A stretch of 64,000 nt of DNA from Thioclava sp. GXIMD2076 (GTDB taxonomy: Bacteria; Pseudomonadota; Alphaproteobacteria; Rhodobacterales; Rhodobacteraceae): contig NZ_CP149934.1 in NCBI RefSeq assembly GCF_037949795.1, forward strand, positions 248,001-312,000, given 5' to 3'. Below the pieces are notes generated by a model. It was not told where the DNA came from, did no database searches, and was given only the letters and a program-made list of their open reading frames with translations. This document shows, piece after piece, positions 42,684 through 52,824 of this stretch (position 1 is the first letter of the stretch; each line of letters starts with the position of its first letter). A program made the translations under genes and the position numbers.

Positions 42684-44134
42684 CGTAACTCCGTTCCGAA
42701 ATTCTGCCTTGGATCGAATTCCTTGGCCATATAACCGGAGGTCGCGCGCAGATCCGCCGGCGCCCGACCGAAGAACCGGCCCTGCCCCTCGCGCGCCACC
42801 AGTTTGTCCTCCTCAACGATCACCTGACCACGGGTCATCACCAGTTTCGGCACACCGGTCAGCGCCATCCCCTCGAAGGGCGTGTAATCCATATTGTCAT
42901 GCTGGTCGGCCAGCCGGACCGTGCGGGTTTCCTCGGGGTCCCAGATCGCGATATCGGCATCCCACCCTGGTGCGATGCGCCCCTTGGTGGTGCAGCCGAA
43001 GACTTTGGCTGTATTGGTGGCCGAAAGCGCCACGAACTGTTCGGGCGTGATCCGGCCCTTTACCACCCCTTCGGAGAAGAGATAGGGAAGACGCGCGGCA
43101 ATGCCGGGCATGCCATTGGCTATCTTAGGATAGGGAGCATCGGCTCCGTTCAGGAATTTCCCCGTCTCGTCATAGCGGTAGGGCGCGTGATCGGAATGAA
43201 CCCCCACAAAGGTGCCCATGCGGATATGTTTCCAGAGCGCCTCTTGCGTGGCCGCATCGCGCAGCGGCGGCGAGCACATGAACTTCGCCCCCTCCATACC
43301 GGGACGGTCGAGATCATCGCGGGACAGCGCCAGATAGTGCGGGCAGGTCTCGGCATAGAGTTTCGCGCCATTCCACTGCTCGCGCCGCACGATCTCGGCG
43401 CCGCCCGCGGTGGAGACATGGACGATAAACAGGGGCGCATCGACGAGCTTGGCCAGCTGGATCGCGCGGTTGATCGCCTCTTCCTCGGCCAGCTCGGGAC
43501 GGGAAATGGCATGATATCTGGGGGCGGTCAGCCCCTTGGCCGCCAGACGCCCGTTCATCCAACTGACCATGTCGTTATTCTCGGCATGGACCATGGTGAT
43601 CGCGCCATGCGCGCGCGCCACGCTCAGGATGTCGAGCATCCCGCCATCGCCCAGATTCATCAGATCATAGGTCATGAAGACCTTGAAGGACGTAATGCCA
43701 CGGGCGAATGCGCGGGGGAGTTCCTCGCGCAGCACGGTTTCGGTCGGATCGGAAATGATCAGGTGGTAGCTATAGTCGATGACCGAGCGCGAACCCCGCG
43801 CATCATAGGTCGCGATCACCTCATCCACAGATTGCCCGCGATGCTGTGCGGCAAAGGGGATGAAAGAGGAATTGCCGCCGAAGGCCGCCGAGAGCGAGCC
43901 GGAGAGATAGTCATCGGCGCTCATCACGCCCGAGGAGCTTTCCTGTGCGATATGGGCATGGGTCTCGATCCCGCCGGGCATCACGAGACGTCCGCCGGCA
44001 TCGATCCGGCGCGCGCCTCCCTGCAGTGTTTCGCAGACGGCCGCAATGCGGCCGTCCCTGATACCGAGATCCCCTTTGAACAGGCCGTCGGCGGTGACCA
44101 CGGTCCCTCCATGGATCACGGTATCGAATGTCAT
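42680..44134 (-). CDS. hydA: Dihydropyrimidinase / D-hydantoinase
   Basis: Zinc cyclic-amidohydrolase of 484 residues that opens hydantoins or dihydropyrimidines to N-carbamoyl amino acids. Metal ligands are seen in GGIETHAHIAQ (HxH at about 58-60), the carboxylated Lys in SFKVFMTYD (about 150), HAEN (about 183), HVSTAGG (about 240) and the Asp in HSDHAPY (about 315). Length is typical. The ATG giving MTFDTVIHGG overlaps the carbamoylase stop by 4 bases (ATGA). Paired with a D-carbamoylase it should feed N-carbamoyl-D-amino acids. Confidence 0.93.
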   Translation of the reverse strand: MTFDTVIHGGTVVTADGLFKGDLGIRDGRIAAVCETLQGGARRIDAGGRLVMPGGIETHAHIAQESSSGVMSADDYLSGSLSAAFGGNSSFIPFAAQHRGQSVDEVIATYDARGSRSVIDYSYHLIISDPTETVLREELPRAFARGITSFKVFMTYDLMNLGDGGMLDILSVARAHGAITMVHAENNDMVSWMNGRLAAKGLTAPRYHAISRPELAEEEAINRAIQLAKLVDAPLFIVHVSTAGGAEIVRREQWNGAKLYAETCPHYLALSRDDLDRPGMEGAKFMCSPPLRDAATQEALWKHIRMGTFVGVHSDHAPYRYDETGKFLNGADAPYPKIANGMPGIAARLPYLFSEGVVKGRITPEQFVALSATNTAKVFGCTTKGRIAPGWDADIAIWDPEETRTVRLADQHDNMDYTPFEGMALTGVPKLVMTRGQVIVEEDKLVAREGQGRFFGRAPADLRATSGYMAKEFDPRQNFGTELR

Positions 44135-45060
44135 TGCGCGGGTTCTTTCACGCCGGTTTGCGACACGATCAGACCGTAATGCTCGGTGCGGCGATGGGCC
44201 TCGAAATTGAACACCGTCGATTTGCCGAAGGCGCATTTGTCGAAATCGGCCTCGGCCACGATCAGCTCGTCGCCCTCGCCTGTCGCACGCGCAATCACGA
44301 ACCCGTCGGGATCGACGATGATCGAGCCTGCGAACATATGGTTGCCGTCTTCCATGCCGCATTTGGCCACGGCCACCGCATAGGTCGAGTTCTGGTAGGC
44401 GCCTGCACAGACCGACAGCTCATGGTGATAGACGCGGCGCTCGATGCCCTCGTCCTTCGAGAGATTGTTCTGCGAAGGGGTGTTATAGCCGATGGTCACG
44501 AGCTGTACGCCCTGCAGCCCCATCACGCGCCAGCTTTCCGGCCAGCGGCGGTCATTGCAGATTGCCAGACCCATGATCACACCCTGATTGCGCACCACAT
44601 TGAAGCCGGTATCGCCCGCAAGGAAGTAACGCTTTTCAAGGTGCTGGTGGCTGCGCTCGGGCTCGTATTCGGCATGGCCCGGCAAGTGGGTCTTGCGGTA
44701 TTTCAGCACGATCTCGCCTTCGGGGGACACGATGATCGAGGTGTTGAAATGCTCGCCTTCGGGCGTCAGTTCGCAATAACCGAAGGAGAAGCCCATACCG
44801 TAGCCCTTGGCCTTGGCAAAGAGCGGCGCGGTGGCGTGGTTCGGCATCTCGGTCTCGAACCAGTGGTCGAACTCGGCGCGATCCTCGACATAGAAGCGCG
44901 GGAAGAATGTTGTGAGCGTCATCTCCGGATAGGTCAGGAATTCGACGCCCTTCTCATGCGCTTGATCCATCAGCGCCATCATCCGCGCGACAACCTCTTC
45001 GCGGGTCTCCGCTTTCTGGATGCCGCCGATCTGGGCGCCGCCGATAATCATCTTGGTCAT
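44131..45060 (-). CDS. N-carbamoyl-D-amino acid hydrolase
   Basis: Nitrilase-superfamily enzyme of 309 residues, close in length and text to Agrobacterium D-carbamoylase (304). It removes the carbamoyl group to release a D-amino acid, CO2 and ammonia. The Glu-Lys-Cys triad is in YPEMTLTTFFPRF (Glu at about 46), RKTHLPGHAEYE (Lys at about 123) and ICNDRRWPESWRVMGL (Cys at about 168). HLEKRYF and the C-terminal FEAHRRTEHYGLI also match the D-carbamoylase type rather than beta-ureidopropionase. It follows the ABC permeases in the operon. Confidence 0.9.
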   Translation of the reverse strand: MTKMIIGGAQIGGIQKAETREEVVARMMALMDQAHEKGVEFLTYPEMTLTTFFPRFYVEDRAEFDHWFETEMPNHATAPLFAKAKGYGMGFSFGYCELTPEGEHFNTSIIVSPEGEIVLKYRKTHLPGHAEYEPERSHQHLEKRYFLAGDTGFNVVRNQGVIMGLAICNDRRWPESWRVMGLQGVQLVTIGYNTPSQNNLSKDEGIERRVYHHELSVCAGAYQNSTYAVAVAKCGMEDGNHMFAGSIIVDPDGFVIARATGEGDELIVAEADFDKCAFGKSTVFNFEAHRRTEHYGLIVSQTGVKEPAQ

Positions 45061-45079
45061 TTTCAGTCTTCCTTTCGGG

Positions 45080-45748
45080 TTATTTCACGGCCAAGCCACG
45101 CTGGAAGCGCGAGATCACCCGCACCAGCGGCCACAACACGGCTAGATAGAGAAGCGCCGCCAGAACAAGGGGCGAGGCGTTATAGGTCACCGAGCGGGCC
45201 ATATTGGCCGAGTAGAGCAGCTCGGATAGCGACACGACGGAGGCCAGCGAGGTCAGCTTCACCACCTCCACCGTGTTCGACAAAAGATCGGGCAACACGT
45301 TGCGCACAGCCTGCGGCAGCACCACCGAGACCATGGTCTGTGTGGATGAGAGACCCGTGGCCCGTGCAGCCTCGGTCTGGCCCTTGGGAACGGCATTGAT
45401 GCCTGCGCGGAACACTTCGGCGAAATAGGCCGAGTTGTTCATGAAAAAGGCGATCACCACCGCCACGAAGGGCGACAGCTCGATCCCCGCAAATGGCAGC
45501 CCCGAATAGACGAAGATCAGCAGCACAAGCGGCGGGATGGCGCGGAAGAGGTCGATATACACCACCGCGCTCCAACGCAGCCAGCCCCGCGGGCTGAGCG
45601 CGCCGAGCGCCAGCATCAGCCCGCCAAAGAGACCGCAGACGATCACCACGGCGCAGAGTTCCAGCGTGGTGACGGCGCCTTTGAGAAGCAGGGGCAGCGC
45701 CTGCATCATGATGTCGATATTGAAGAATGTGGTCAGGAACATATCCAT
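45080..45748 (-). CDS. Polar amino acid-type ABC permease
   Basis: A 222-residue, five-helix permease of the His/Glu/Gln/Arg/opine family (HisQM type). The EAA loop reads EAARATGLSSTQTMVSVVLPQAVRN. The ATG giving MDMFLTT is chosen over a longer frame. It lies 10 bases after the partner permease and upstream of the carbamoylase, so it likely imports hydantoins, N-carbamoyl amino acids or related compounds. Confidence 0.9.
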   Translation of the reverse strand: MDMFLTTFFNIDIMMQALPLLLKGAVTTLELCAVVIVCGLFGGLMLALGALSPRGWLRWSAVVYIDLFRAIPPLVLLIFVYSGLPFAGIELSPFVAVVIAFFMNNSAYFAEVFRAGINAVPKGQTEAARATGLSSTQTMVSVVLPQAVRNVLPDLLSNTVEVVKLTSLASVVSLSELLYSANMARSVTYNASPLVLAALLYLAVLWPLVRVISRFQRGLAVK

Positions 45749-45758
45749 GGGGCGCCCC

Positions 45759-46426
45759 TTACGTCCGGTAGGTGAAGCGGCGTTCCACCCAGTGGGACGC
45801 AATAACGGCGGGGATGAAAATCACCAGATAGGCAAGCGCGGCCATGGTCAGCGGCGTGGCCGATCCCGAAAAGCTCTGTGCCGAGGAGGAGACCGAGAGG
45901 ATCTCCTTCACCCCGATCACCGAGCCGAGCGCGGTGAGTTTGGTGGTGGCCAGCACGCGGTTGACGAGCGGCGGAATGCCCATGCGCAGCGCTTGCGGGA
46001 AGGCGATATAGGCCAGCGTCTGCAACTTCGAGAGGCCCGTGGCACGTCCGGCCTCCCATTGGCCTGCGGAGACAGAGGTCAGACCGCCCCAGAAGATCTC
46101 TTCGGCAAAGGCTGTCAGCACCGCCGAGAGCACCAGCCAGATCACCACCTCGGCCGAGAGGTTCAGCCCCACCGAGGGCATCCCGAAATAGAAGATCAGG
46201 ATCAGCACCAGCGGCGGCAACGCGCGCATGATATCGGCGAAGACGATGATGAAGAAGTTCACCACTTTCAGATTGGCCGCCCTGAGGCAGGCCAGCAGCC
46301 CGCCCAGCACGACGCCGGTCACGATCGTGGCCATCGCGAGATAGAGCGTGACGCCCATCGCCGCCACGACCTGCGGCAGGTATTTGTCGATCACGGCGGG
46401 GTTGAAAAACGTATCGAGAAACCGCA

Positions 46427-46427
<1 letters not shown>
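45759..46427 (-). CDS. Polar amino acid-type ABC permease
   Basis: Partner permease, also 222 residues and about five helices. The EAA-type loop is EAGRATGLSKLQTLAYIAFPQALRM. Its ATG shares a base with the ATPase stop. The equal lengths and similar layout of the two permeases indicate a heterodimeric channel formed after duplication. Confidence 0.9.
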
Positions 46428-47185
<758 letters not shown>

Positions 47186-47235
47186 CGGGTGCCTCTTCGG
47201 GAACTTGGGTCTTGCGGGCCCGCGGGGCCCAAAGG

Positions 47236-47270
47236 GGCGAGCCCGTCCGGGGGAGGACGACGGGCTCGCC
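47236..47270 (-). promoter_or_regulatory. 12-bp intergenic hairpin after the binding-protein gene
   Basis: GGCGAGCCCGTC / GACGGGCTCGCC, perfect 12-bp stem with an 11-base loop, between the binding-protein and ATPase genes. A second GGGCCC-centred repeat follows. No T-run, so more likely an mRNA stabiliser or partial terminator that raises binding-protein yield. Confidence 0.6.
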
Positions 47271-47296
47271 TGTGACGTCACATCCGTTCCGATGGA

Positions 47297-48157
47297 TCAG
47301 AACGTGCAGGTGACGTCGTGCTCGGTCGGGTCATAGCCATCAAAGCCCGGCGTGCCATAACCCGGCGTGGGGGTGACGATAGTGGTGCCTTTGGTCGGCT
47401 CGACGCCGAACCATTTCTCGGAGAGCGATGCCATAGTGCCATCGGTCTTGAGACATTCCAGAACGCTATCGATCAGATCCCGGGTGGGCGCGTCATCCTT
47501 GCGGAAGGGGAAGGCCCAGACGAGACCCGTCGGGTATTCGTAGGACAGCGCGACCGCAGGGTTCTTCTTGACCGCCCATGCAGCGCTGGTCGAGCCGCCG
47601 AGCGAGGCATCCGCACGTCCCGAGGTGACGGCCTGGATGGCGTCGCTCGTGGTGCCGAAAGTCACGACCGTCCAGCCATAGTCCGCCGCGTGCTCGCTCA
47701 GGAAGGATTCATAGACCGAGCCCTTGTTGACAGCGATGGTCTTGCCCTTGAACGCATCGAGCCCTGCCGCACCGGACAGATCGGAGCCTTTGGGCACGAC
47801 GAAGCTGAAATTGGTATCCATGAACCCTTCCGAGAAGAGCAGGTTCGAGGCACGCTCTTCTGTCACGGTCACGGGGGCCACGAGGAAATCATAGGTGCCG
47901 GCCTGCAGCGCGGGGATCAGACCCGAGAATTGCGCTGCGGTCACATCGACCGGCACACCCAGCTTCTCGCCGATCGCCTTGGCCAGATCGATATTGAAGC
48001 CCTCGACCTCGCCCGACATCGTGGGCATGGCATGGGGGGCGAAAGTGCCGTCGAGCGCCACTTTATATCCATCGGATTTGATGGCTGCGGGCTCGGCCAG
48101 AGCGGAGGTTGCAAGCCCGAGAAGGGCGGCAGTCGTAAGAAGGAGGGTGCGGGTCAT
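47297..48157 (-). CDS. Polar amino acid-type ABC substrate-binding protein
   Basis: Family 3 solute-binding protein, 286 residues. It has a signal peptide (about 1-21, ALA-EPAAI) and the family pattern GYKVALDGTFAPHA, EGFNIDLAKAIGEKLG and AVNKGSVYESFL. It differs from amino acid receptors in having a Pro/Thr/Gly-rich C-terminal tail of about 30 residues (from TKGTTIVTP). It is the first gene of the hydantoin operon. The ligand is probably a hydantoin or N-carbamoyl amino acid; this is inferred from the operon. Confidence 0.88.
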   Translation of the reverse strand: MTRTLLLTTAALLGLATSALAEPAAIKSDGYKVALDGTFAPHAMPTMSGEVEGFNIDLAKAIGEKLGVPVDVTAAQFSGLIPALQAGTYDFLVAPVTVTEERASNLLFSEGFMDTNFSFVVPKGSDLSGAAGLDAFKGKTIAVNKGSVYESFLSEHAADYGWTVVTFGTTSDAIQAVTSGRADASLGGSTSAAWAVKKNPAVALSYEYPTGLVWAFPFRKDDAPTRDLIDSVLECLKTDGTMASLSEKWFGVEPTKGTTIVTPTPGYGTPGFDGYDPTEHDVTCTF

Positions 48158-49009
48158 AATGGGTTCCTGTTGCCGGATCGGGAGGGGGACACTTGTTGGG
48201 TCGCGTCCCTACCCCGCAATATTCGCCAGCATCCGCACCGGATTCCAATATAGAACTGGATTATGTTTTAACTCATCATATTTGATCTGTTTATATATAG
48301 AGACGCGCATGTGTCTTGACTGGATCAGAAACCCGCTATCCATTTGGAAAATATCGATTAATATTGGAAACTTCGGCTAGCCTGACATGAAATCCTTGCA
48401 TAGCCTCCAATCGGGCAGGATTGTTGTGATTAATATTTCACCGATTGTGATAAAATATAGGCAATGTGATATTACCTCATTTGCGATCCCGTCCCGCCTG
48501 AAAAGCCGGGGCGAACCGCTCAGCGTGATTTCGACCGTCCGAATCCGGGATGTGCAGGGGTGCACGGCGCATTGCCTTGGCCTGTAGATCTTGATCAAGA
48601 CCCGCCACCAACCGTATCCGTATCTGGAGATATACCGGCAAAGGCTTGACCTCCGGCGTATATCCTTTTTGCCCCTACCCTCGGAGAGATTCTGGTTTTG
48701 GCATCTTATTATTCTGGAACCTCCCCGCGACGTCCGGAACTCGACCCTATAAATGCCCCCCGTCTGGGAAAGAAAGGGTATCGGATGCCTGCCCGAGCGG
48801 GCTACCCCAGTAGGCCTCTTCGGGATCGACGTCTCGGAACAACCGGCCAAATGTAGCGCTCGGCTTTTCCGGCGCACAGAACTTGTCGGGCATATCCATA
48901 CCCGCCCCGGCGTGATCCTGGCCGAAGAGCGTCTTGCAATGCGCCGCGACGGGATGTGCACTGATCCAGCCGCGGGCGGGCCGGGTTTGATGGTCCAAAT
49001 GTCGAAGGA
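48158..49009. other. Long intergenic region, promoter of the hydantoin operon and unassigned DNA
   Basis: About 850 bases without a supported gene. The first 300 bases are AT-richer and hold the operon promoter, including a TCCA-9-TGGA dyad near 48242-48258. Near the other end a 50-codon minus-strand frame (48747-48899; MDMPDKFCAPE then YWGSPLGQASDT) has gene-like codons and a weak GGGGCGG upstream. I do not recognise it and do not call it a gene. Confidence 0.4.
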
Positions 49010-50557
49010 CTAGACGTTGCGGTCTGTTGCCGGCTTCCTTCCCTCGTGGGGCATATCTGCAGGTGCAAAGCCAGTATTGCGCAGCGTCAGCGCCACGATG
49101 AAGGCCACACTCATCACCGCCCCCCCGATCTCGAAGGAGCCGGTGATCGCATGGCGGAAAGCTGCCTCGATCTCGGGGCGCATGGCTGCGGGGAGCTGTG
49201 CGACAGCTTCCATCCCGCCATTCACGATCGCACGGATATCGACATCGCCCCCCAGATGGCGCAACCCCAGCGTCAGGCCCTGCGCCATCACCCCGCCCGA
49301 GACCGCCACGCCCGACGCCCCGCCCAGCGAGCGCAGGAAGGACATCGTGGCGGTGGCGCTGCCGATACTGGCCTTGGGCACCGCGTTCTGGACGATAGCC
49401 GTGGCATTGGGCATGGCAATGCCCATCCCGAAGCCCAGCATGGCCAGCGCCCCCCAGAAGGCAGGCACAGGCGCCGCATAGGTGGCCAGCACCGCCAATG
49501 TGCCAAGCCCCAGCGCCTCCAGCCCGATCCCCGTGACCATGAAGACCTTGGGCCGCCCCAGCCGCGCGGATAGCCTGCCGCCAAAGATCGATGTCAGGAC
49601 CATCGCAAGGATCTGCGGCAGCATCATCGCGCCCGCCTGCGCAGGGTTGAGCCCCAAAACAAGCTGGAAATAGAGCGGCAGAAAGACCATCGCGCTCATC
49701 ATGGCAAAGCCCATACAGGCCATGGTCAGAATCCCCGTCGAGAAGGCCCCGATCCGGAAAAGCGGAAGCGTGATCAAGGGCTCTCTGGCTCGCGTCTCGA
49801 CCCAAAGGAAAAGCGCGATCGCCAGCAGGCCGAGCCCGCCAAGAGCGAAGGACGCCACAGATCCCCATGCAAAGAGCGAACCGCCAAGACTGAAGAGCAG
49901 CAGGAGCGACGAGGCGCCCGTCACCAGAAGTGCGGCCCCCTCGTAATCGATCCGGTGCGGTTTGCGCGGCGGCGGTGGCGGCAGCGCGCGCCACAGAAGC
50001 GCCAACGCCAGAAGACCGATCGGCAGGTTGATATAGAACACCCAGCGCCACGAGAGCGCGGTCGTCAGCCCGCCCCCCAGCAGGGGACCGGCAAGGCTCG
50101 AGAAGGCGAAGGCCGCAGAGAAAAACCCCTGATAGCGCACCCGCTCGCGCGGGGTAACCACATCGCTGATCACCGTCTGGGTCAGCGTCATGATCCCCCC
50201 GGCCCCCACCCCTTGCAGGAAACGGAAAACGATGAGTTGCGGCATGGATTGCGCCAGACCGCAAAGCATCGACATCACCAGAAACAGGCTGATCGCCCCG
50301 ATCAGGAAGGCCCTGCGCCCGAACATGTCCGACAGCTTGCCGAAGATCGGCGTCGCCGAGGTCGAGGCCAGCATGAAGGCCGTCACCACCCAGCTCAGAT
50401 GCGCAAGCCCGCCCAGATCGCCGGCCATGCGCGGCAGGGCGGTGTTGACGATGCTCTGGTCGAGCGCGGCAAGGATCATCGACAGGATGAGCCCTGCAAA
50501 CAGCCGGCGCAGATGTGGCGGCAGGCCTTTGGCGGGGGGACGGGACGTATCGGTCAT
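49010..50557 (-). CDS. DHA2-family MFS multidrug efflux transporter (14 TM)
   Basis: A 515-residue MFS protein with about 14 helices (EmrB/QacA type). Visible motifs are LDQSIVNTALP in helix 1, GKLSDMFGRRAFL between helices 2 and 3, and RFLQGVGAGGIM in helix 4. The ATG giving MTDTSRPPA is chosen; the frame stays open for another 93 codons upstream, but that stretch reads as unrelated sequence. No regulator or membrane-fusion gene adjoins. Exported compounds cannot be predicted. Confidence 0.9.
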   Translation of the reverse strand: MTDTSRPPAKGLPPHLRRLFAGLILSMILAALDQSIVNTALPRMAGDLGGLAHLSWVVTAFMLASTSATPIFGKLSDMFGRRAFLIGAISLFLVMSMLCGLAQSMPQLIVFRFLQGVGAGGIMTLTQTVISDVVTPRERVRYQGFFSAAFAFSSLAGPLLGGGLTTALSWRWVFYINLPIGLLALALLWRALPPPPPRKPHRIDYEGAALLVTGASSLLLLFSLGGSLFAWGSVASFALGGLGLLAIALFLWVETRAREPLITLPLFRIGAFSTGILTMACMGFAMMSAMVFLPLYFQLVLGLNPAQAGAMMLPQILAMVLTSIFGGRLSARLGRPKVFMVTGIGLEALGLGTLAVLATYAAPVPAFWGALAMLGFGMGIAMPNATAIVQNAVPKASIGSATATMSFLRSLGGASGVAVSGGVMAQGLTLGLRHLGGDVDIRAIVNGGMEAVAQLPAAMRPEIEAAFRHAITGSFEIGGAVMSVAFIVALTLRNTGFAPADMPHEGRKPATDRNV

Positions 50558-50890
50558 GCTGCCTTGTCGGCAAATTCCCCGACAATGGAAAGAGGACCAT
50601 TCACCTTTTTTGTTACAAACGGGGCCTCTGCAAACACCCGCCCCCAGGGAATGCTCGGGGGTCTGCTGCCAGCCCATCAGCCGCGCAGCCCTCCAGTGGC
50701 CAAATCGGGCCCTGTTGACAGGCGCCTGCCGGACTGCGGCAATGGCATCGGGACCTTCGAGGCCCATCGCCGTAGACTGTGCGATCCGCAGCGCGGCATT
50801 TGCCTTAGGGGCTGGCACACCGGTGATGATGCGCAAGCCCCCACGAAATCTGCGGGCCGGATCAGGGGCTGAATCGGGGGCCGCTTGGCC
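50558..50890. other. Intergenic region upstream of the DHA2 transporter
   Basis: 333 bases between the frcA 3' end and the DHA2 gene, both on the minus strand. It must hold the efflux gene promoter. The efflux frame continues open to 50836 and reads ANAALRIAQSTAMG and EGPDAIAAVRQAP, which has coding-like codons but no recognised family; a gene remnant is possible. An 8-bp GGACCATTC-type AT/GC transition near 50603-50625 is the most promoter-like part. Confidence 0.3.
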
Positions 50891-51670
50891 TCAGGCCGGT
50901 TCCGCCACGCCTTCGGGGACGGCGGCGCCGGTCATATAGGCCACCGCATCCGACATGCTATGCGCCTTGGGGTCGATCACGCAGAGCCGCTTTCCCAGCC
51001 GGTGGACATGGATACGGTCGGCAATCTCGAACACATGCGGCATGTTATGCGAGATCAGGATGATCGGAATACCGCGCGCGCGCACCTCCTGTATGAGATC
51101 GAGCACGCGGCGGCTTTCCTTGACCCCGAGTGCGGCGGTGGGCTCGTCGAGGATCACCACGCGCGAGCCGAAAGCCGCAGCCCGGGCCACCGCCACCCCC
51201 TGCCGCTGCCCCCCCGAGAGCGTCTCGACGGGTTGGGAGATATTCTGGATGGTCATCAGACCCAGCTCGGCCAGCTTCTGGCGGGCGAAATCCTCCATCC
51301 CGCGCTTGTCGAGCTTGCGGAAAAGCGTGCCCATAATCCCCGGCACACGCCGCTCTCGACCCATGAACATATTATCGGCAATCGAGAGGGCGGGCGACAT
51401 GGCGAGCGTCTGGTAGACCGTCTCGATCCCTGCGGCCCGCGCATCATTGGGCGAGGCGAACTGGACGGGTGTGCCATCAAGGAGGATCTCGCCGGCATTG
51501 GGCTTGACCGCGCCCGAAAGCGCCTTGATCAGCGAGGATTTCCCCGCGCCATTATCGCCGATCACCGCGAGGATCTCGCCCGGCATCAGGTCGAAATCGC
51601 AATGATCGAGGGCGGTAACGCGGCCATAGCGCTTCACGAGGCCGCGCGCCTGAAGAACAGCTTGGGTCAT
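50891..51670 (-). CDS. frcA: Fructose-type ABC transporter ATP-binding protein (FrcA-like)
   Basis: Single-domain sugar ABC ATPase of 259 residues, the FrcA length (260), in contrast to the double-domain RbsA/XylG type. Walker A is GDNGAGKSS, the signature LSGGQRQGVAVARA, Walker B VVILDEPTAALG and the H-loop SHNMPHV. The ATG giving MTQAVLQA overlaps the permease stop by 4 bases. It powers FrcC for fructose uptake; ribose and mannose can also be substrates of the Sinorhizobium homologue. Confidence 0.9.
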   Translation of the reverse strand: MTQAVLQARGLVKRYGRVTALDHCDFDLMPGEILAVIGDNGAGKSSLIKALSGAVKPNAGEILLDGTPVQFASPNDARAAGIETVYQTLAMSPALSIADNMFMGRERRVPGIMGTLFRKLDKRGMEDFARQKLAELGLMTIQNISQPVETLSGGQRQGVAVARAAAFGSRVVILDEPTAALGVKESRRVLDLIQEVRARGIPIILISHNMPHVFEIADRIHVHRLGKRLCVIDPKAHSMSDAVAYMTGAAVPEGVAEPA

Positions 51671-52737
51671 TGGGTCACCTTCCGGATGGATTGGTCGATG
51701 GTAACAGCGGCGATGATCAGCACACCGATCAGCAGATAGGTCCATTGCGGGTCGGCCCCTGCCATGCGCAGGCCCAGCTCGAACACGCCCACGATCAGTG
51801 CGCCGAACAATGCGCCCATGATCGAGCCGCGCCCGCCAAAGAGCGAGATCCCCCCGATCACCACCGCGGTGATCGCCTGGATATTGCCGATGACGCCCGT
51901 GGTGGCCGAAGGCGAGACCGAGCCGAAACGGCCGATCATCACCCAACCCGCCAGCCCGCAGATGAAGCCCACCAGCATATATACCGACATCAATGTCTTG
52001 TGGCGGCTGACACCGGCCAGCTCGGCCGCCTCGGGGTCATCGCCCACCGCATAGACATGGCGCCCCCAAGCGGTCGAGCGCAGCGCATAGGCCAGCACCA
52101 GCACAACGCCCAGCATCACCACGACGCCCACGGTCAGCACCGCGCCGCCAAGCGCGAATTTGGTGCCGAGGATCTGCAGGAAAGGCGCCTCGGTCTCGAT
52201 ATCGCGGGCGCGGATGGTCTCGTTGCGCGAATAGAGATAGTTCACCGCCAGCACGATCTGCCACATGCCGAGCGTCACGATGAAAGGCGGAAGCTTCACG
52301 CGGCTCACGAGCCAGCCATTGATCCCGCCGATCAGCGTGCCGCAAACCAGCCCGATCACCACCGACAGCTCCGCGGGAATGCCGTAGCGGAAGGTAAACT
52401 GGCCCATGATGACCGAGCAGAGCACCGCCAGCGCCCCTACCGAGAGGTCGATCCCCGCCGTCAGGATGATCAGCGCCTGCGCGGCGGCCAGAATGCCCAC
52501 GATCTGCACCTGCTGGAGCACCAGCGTCAGCGCGAAGGGCGAGAAGAACTTGCTCCCCAGCACCAGCCCGAACACGACAAGCGCGCCCACAAGCACGATC
52601 AGCGGCACCAACGCCGGATTGGTATGGAGCGCCTCATGGGCGCGACCCGCAAACCCTTTTCGCGCTGGCTCGAATTCGGCAAACCGCTCGGCCTCGCGTT
52701 TCTTGACCACATCTTCATATTGATCCGAGCTGCTCAT
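51667..52737 (-). CDS. frcC: Fructose-type ABC transporter permease (FrcC-like)
   Basis: A 356-residue sugar permease of the RbsC/FrcC family, about nine to ten helices after a charged N-terminal region (YEDVVKKREAERF). Family landmarks are ILTAGIDLSVGA, GLVCGTLIGGINGW and IGGISLFGGRGSIMGAL. The ATG giving MSSSDQYED is chosen. It follows the binding-protein gene after an 87-base gap that contains a hairpin. Confidence 0.92.
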   Translation of the reverse strand: MSSSDQYEDVVKKREAERFAEFEPARKGFAGRAHEALHTNPALVPLIVLVGALVVFGLVLGSKFFSPFALTLVLQQVQIVGILAAAQALIILTAGIDLSVGALAVLCSVIMGQFTFRYGIPAELSVVIGLVCGTLIGGINGWLVSRVKLPPFIVTLGMWQIVLAVNYLYSRNETIRARDIETEAPFLQILGTKFALGGAVLTVGVVVMLGVVLVLAYALRSTAWGRHVYAVGDDPEAAELAGVSRHKTLMSVYMLVGFICGLAGWVMIGRFGSVSPSATTGVIGNIQAITAVVIGGISLFGGRGSIMGALFGALIVGVFELGLRMAGADPQWTYLLIGVLIIAAVTIDQSIRKVTQ

Positions 52738-52781
52738 GTTTCCCCCCATGAGTGCAGGAGCGCAGCGCTCCGTCCGTGTTC

Positions 52782-52806
52782 CCAACCCGCCCTCGGGACG
52801 GGTTGG
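52782..52806 (-). promoter_or_regulatory. Hairpin between frcB and frcC
   Basis: CCAACCCG / CGGGTTGG, perfect 8-bp stem with further inner pairing across CCCTCGGG, 18 bases after the frcB stop on the transcript. A second small stem GGAGCG-CAG-CGCTCC lies nearby. Likely protects the frcB mRNA. Confidence 0.55.
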
Positions 52807-52824
52807 ATGCGATCATGCTGGCAC

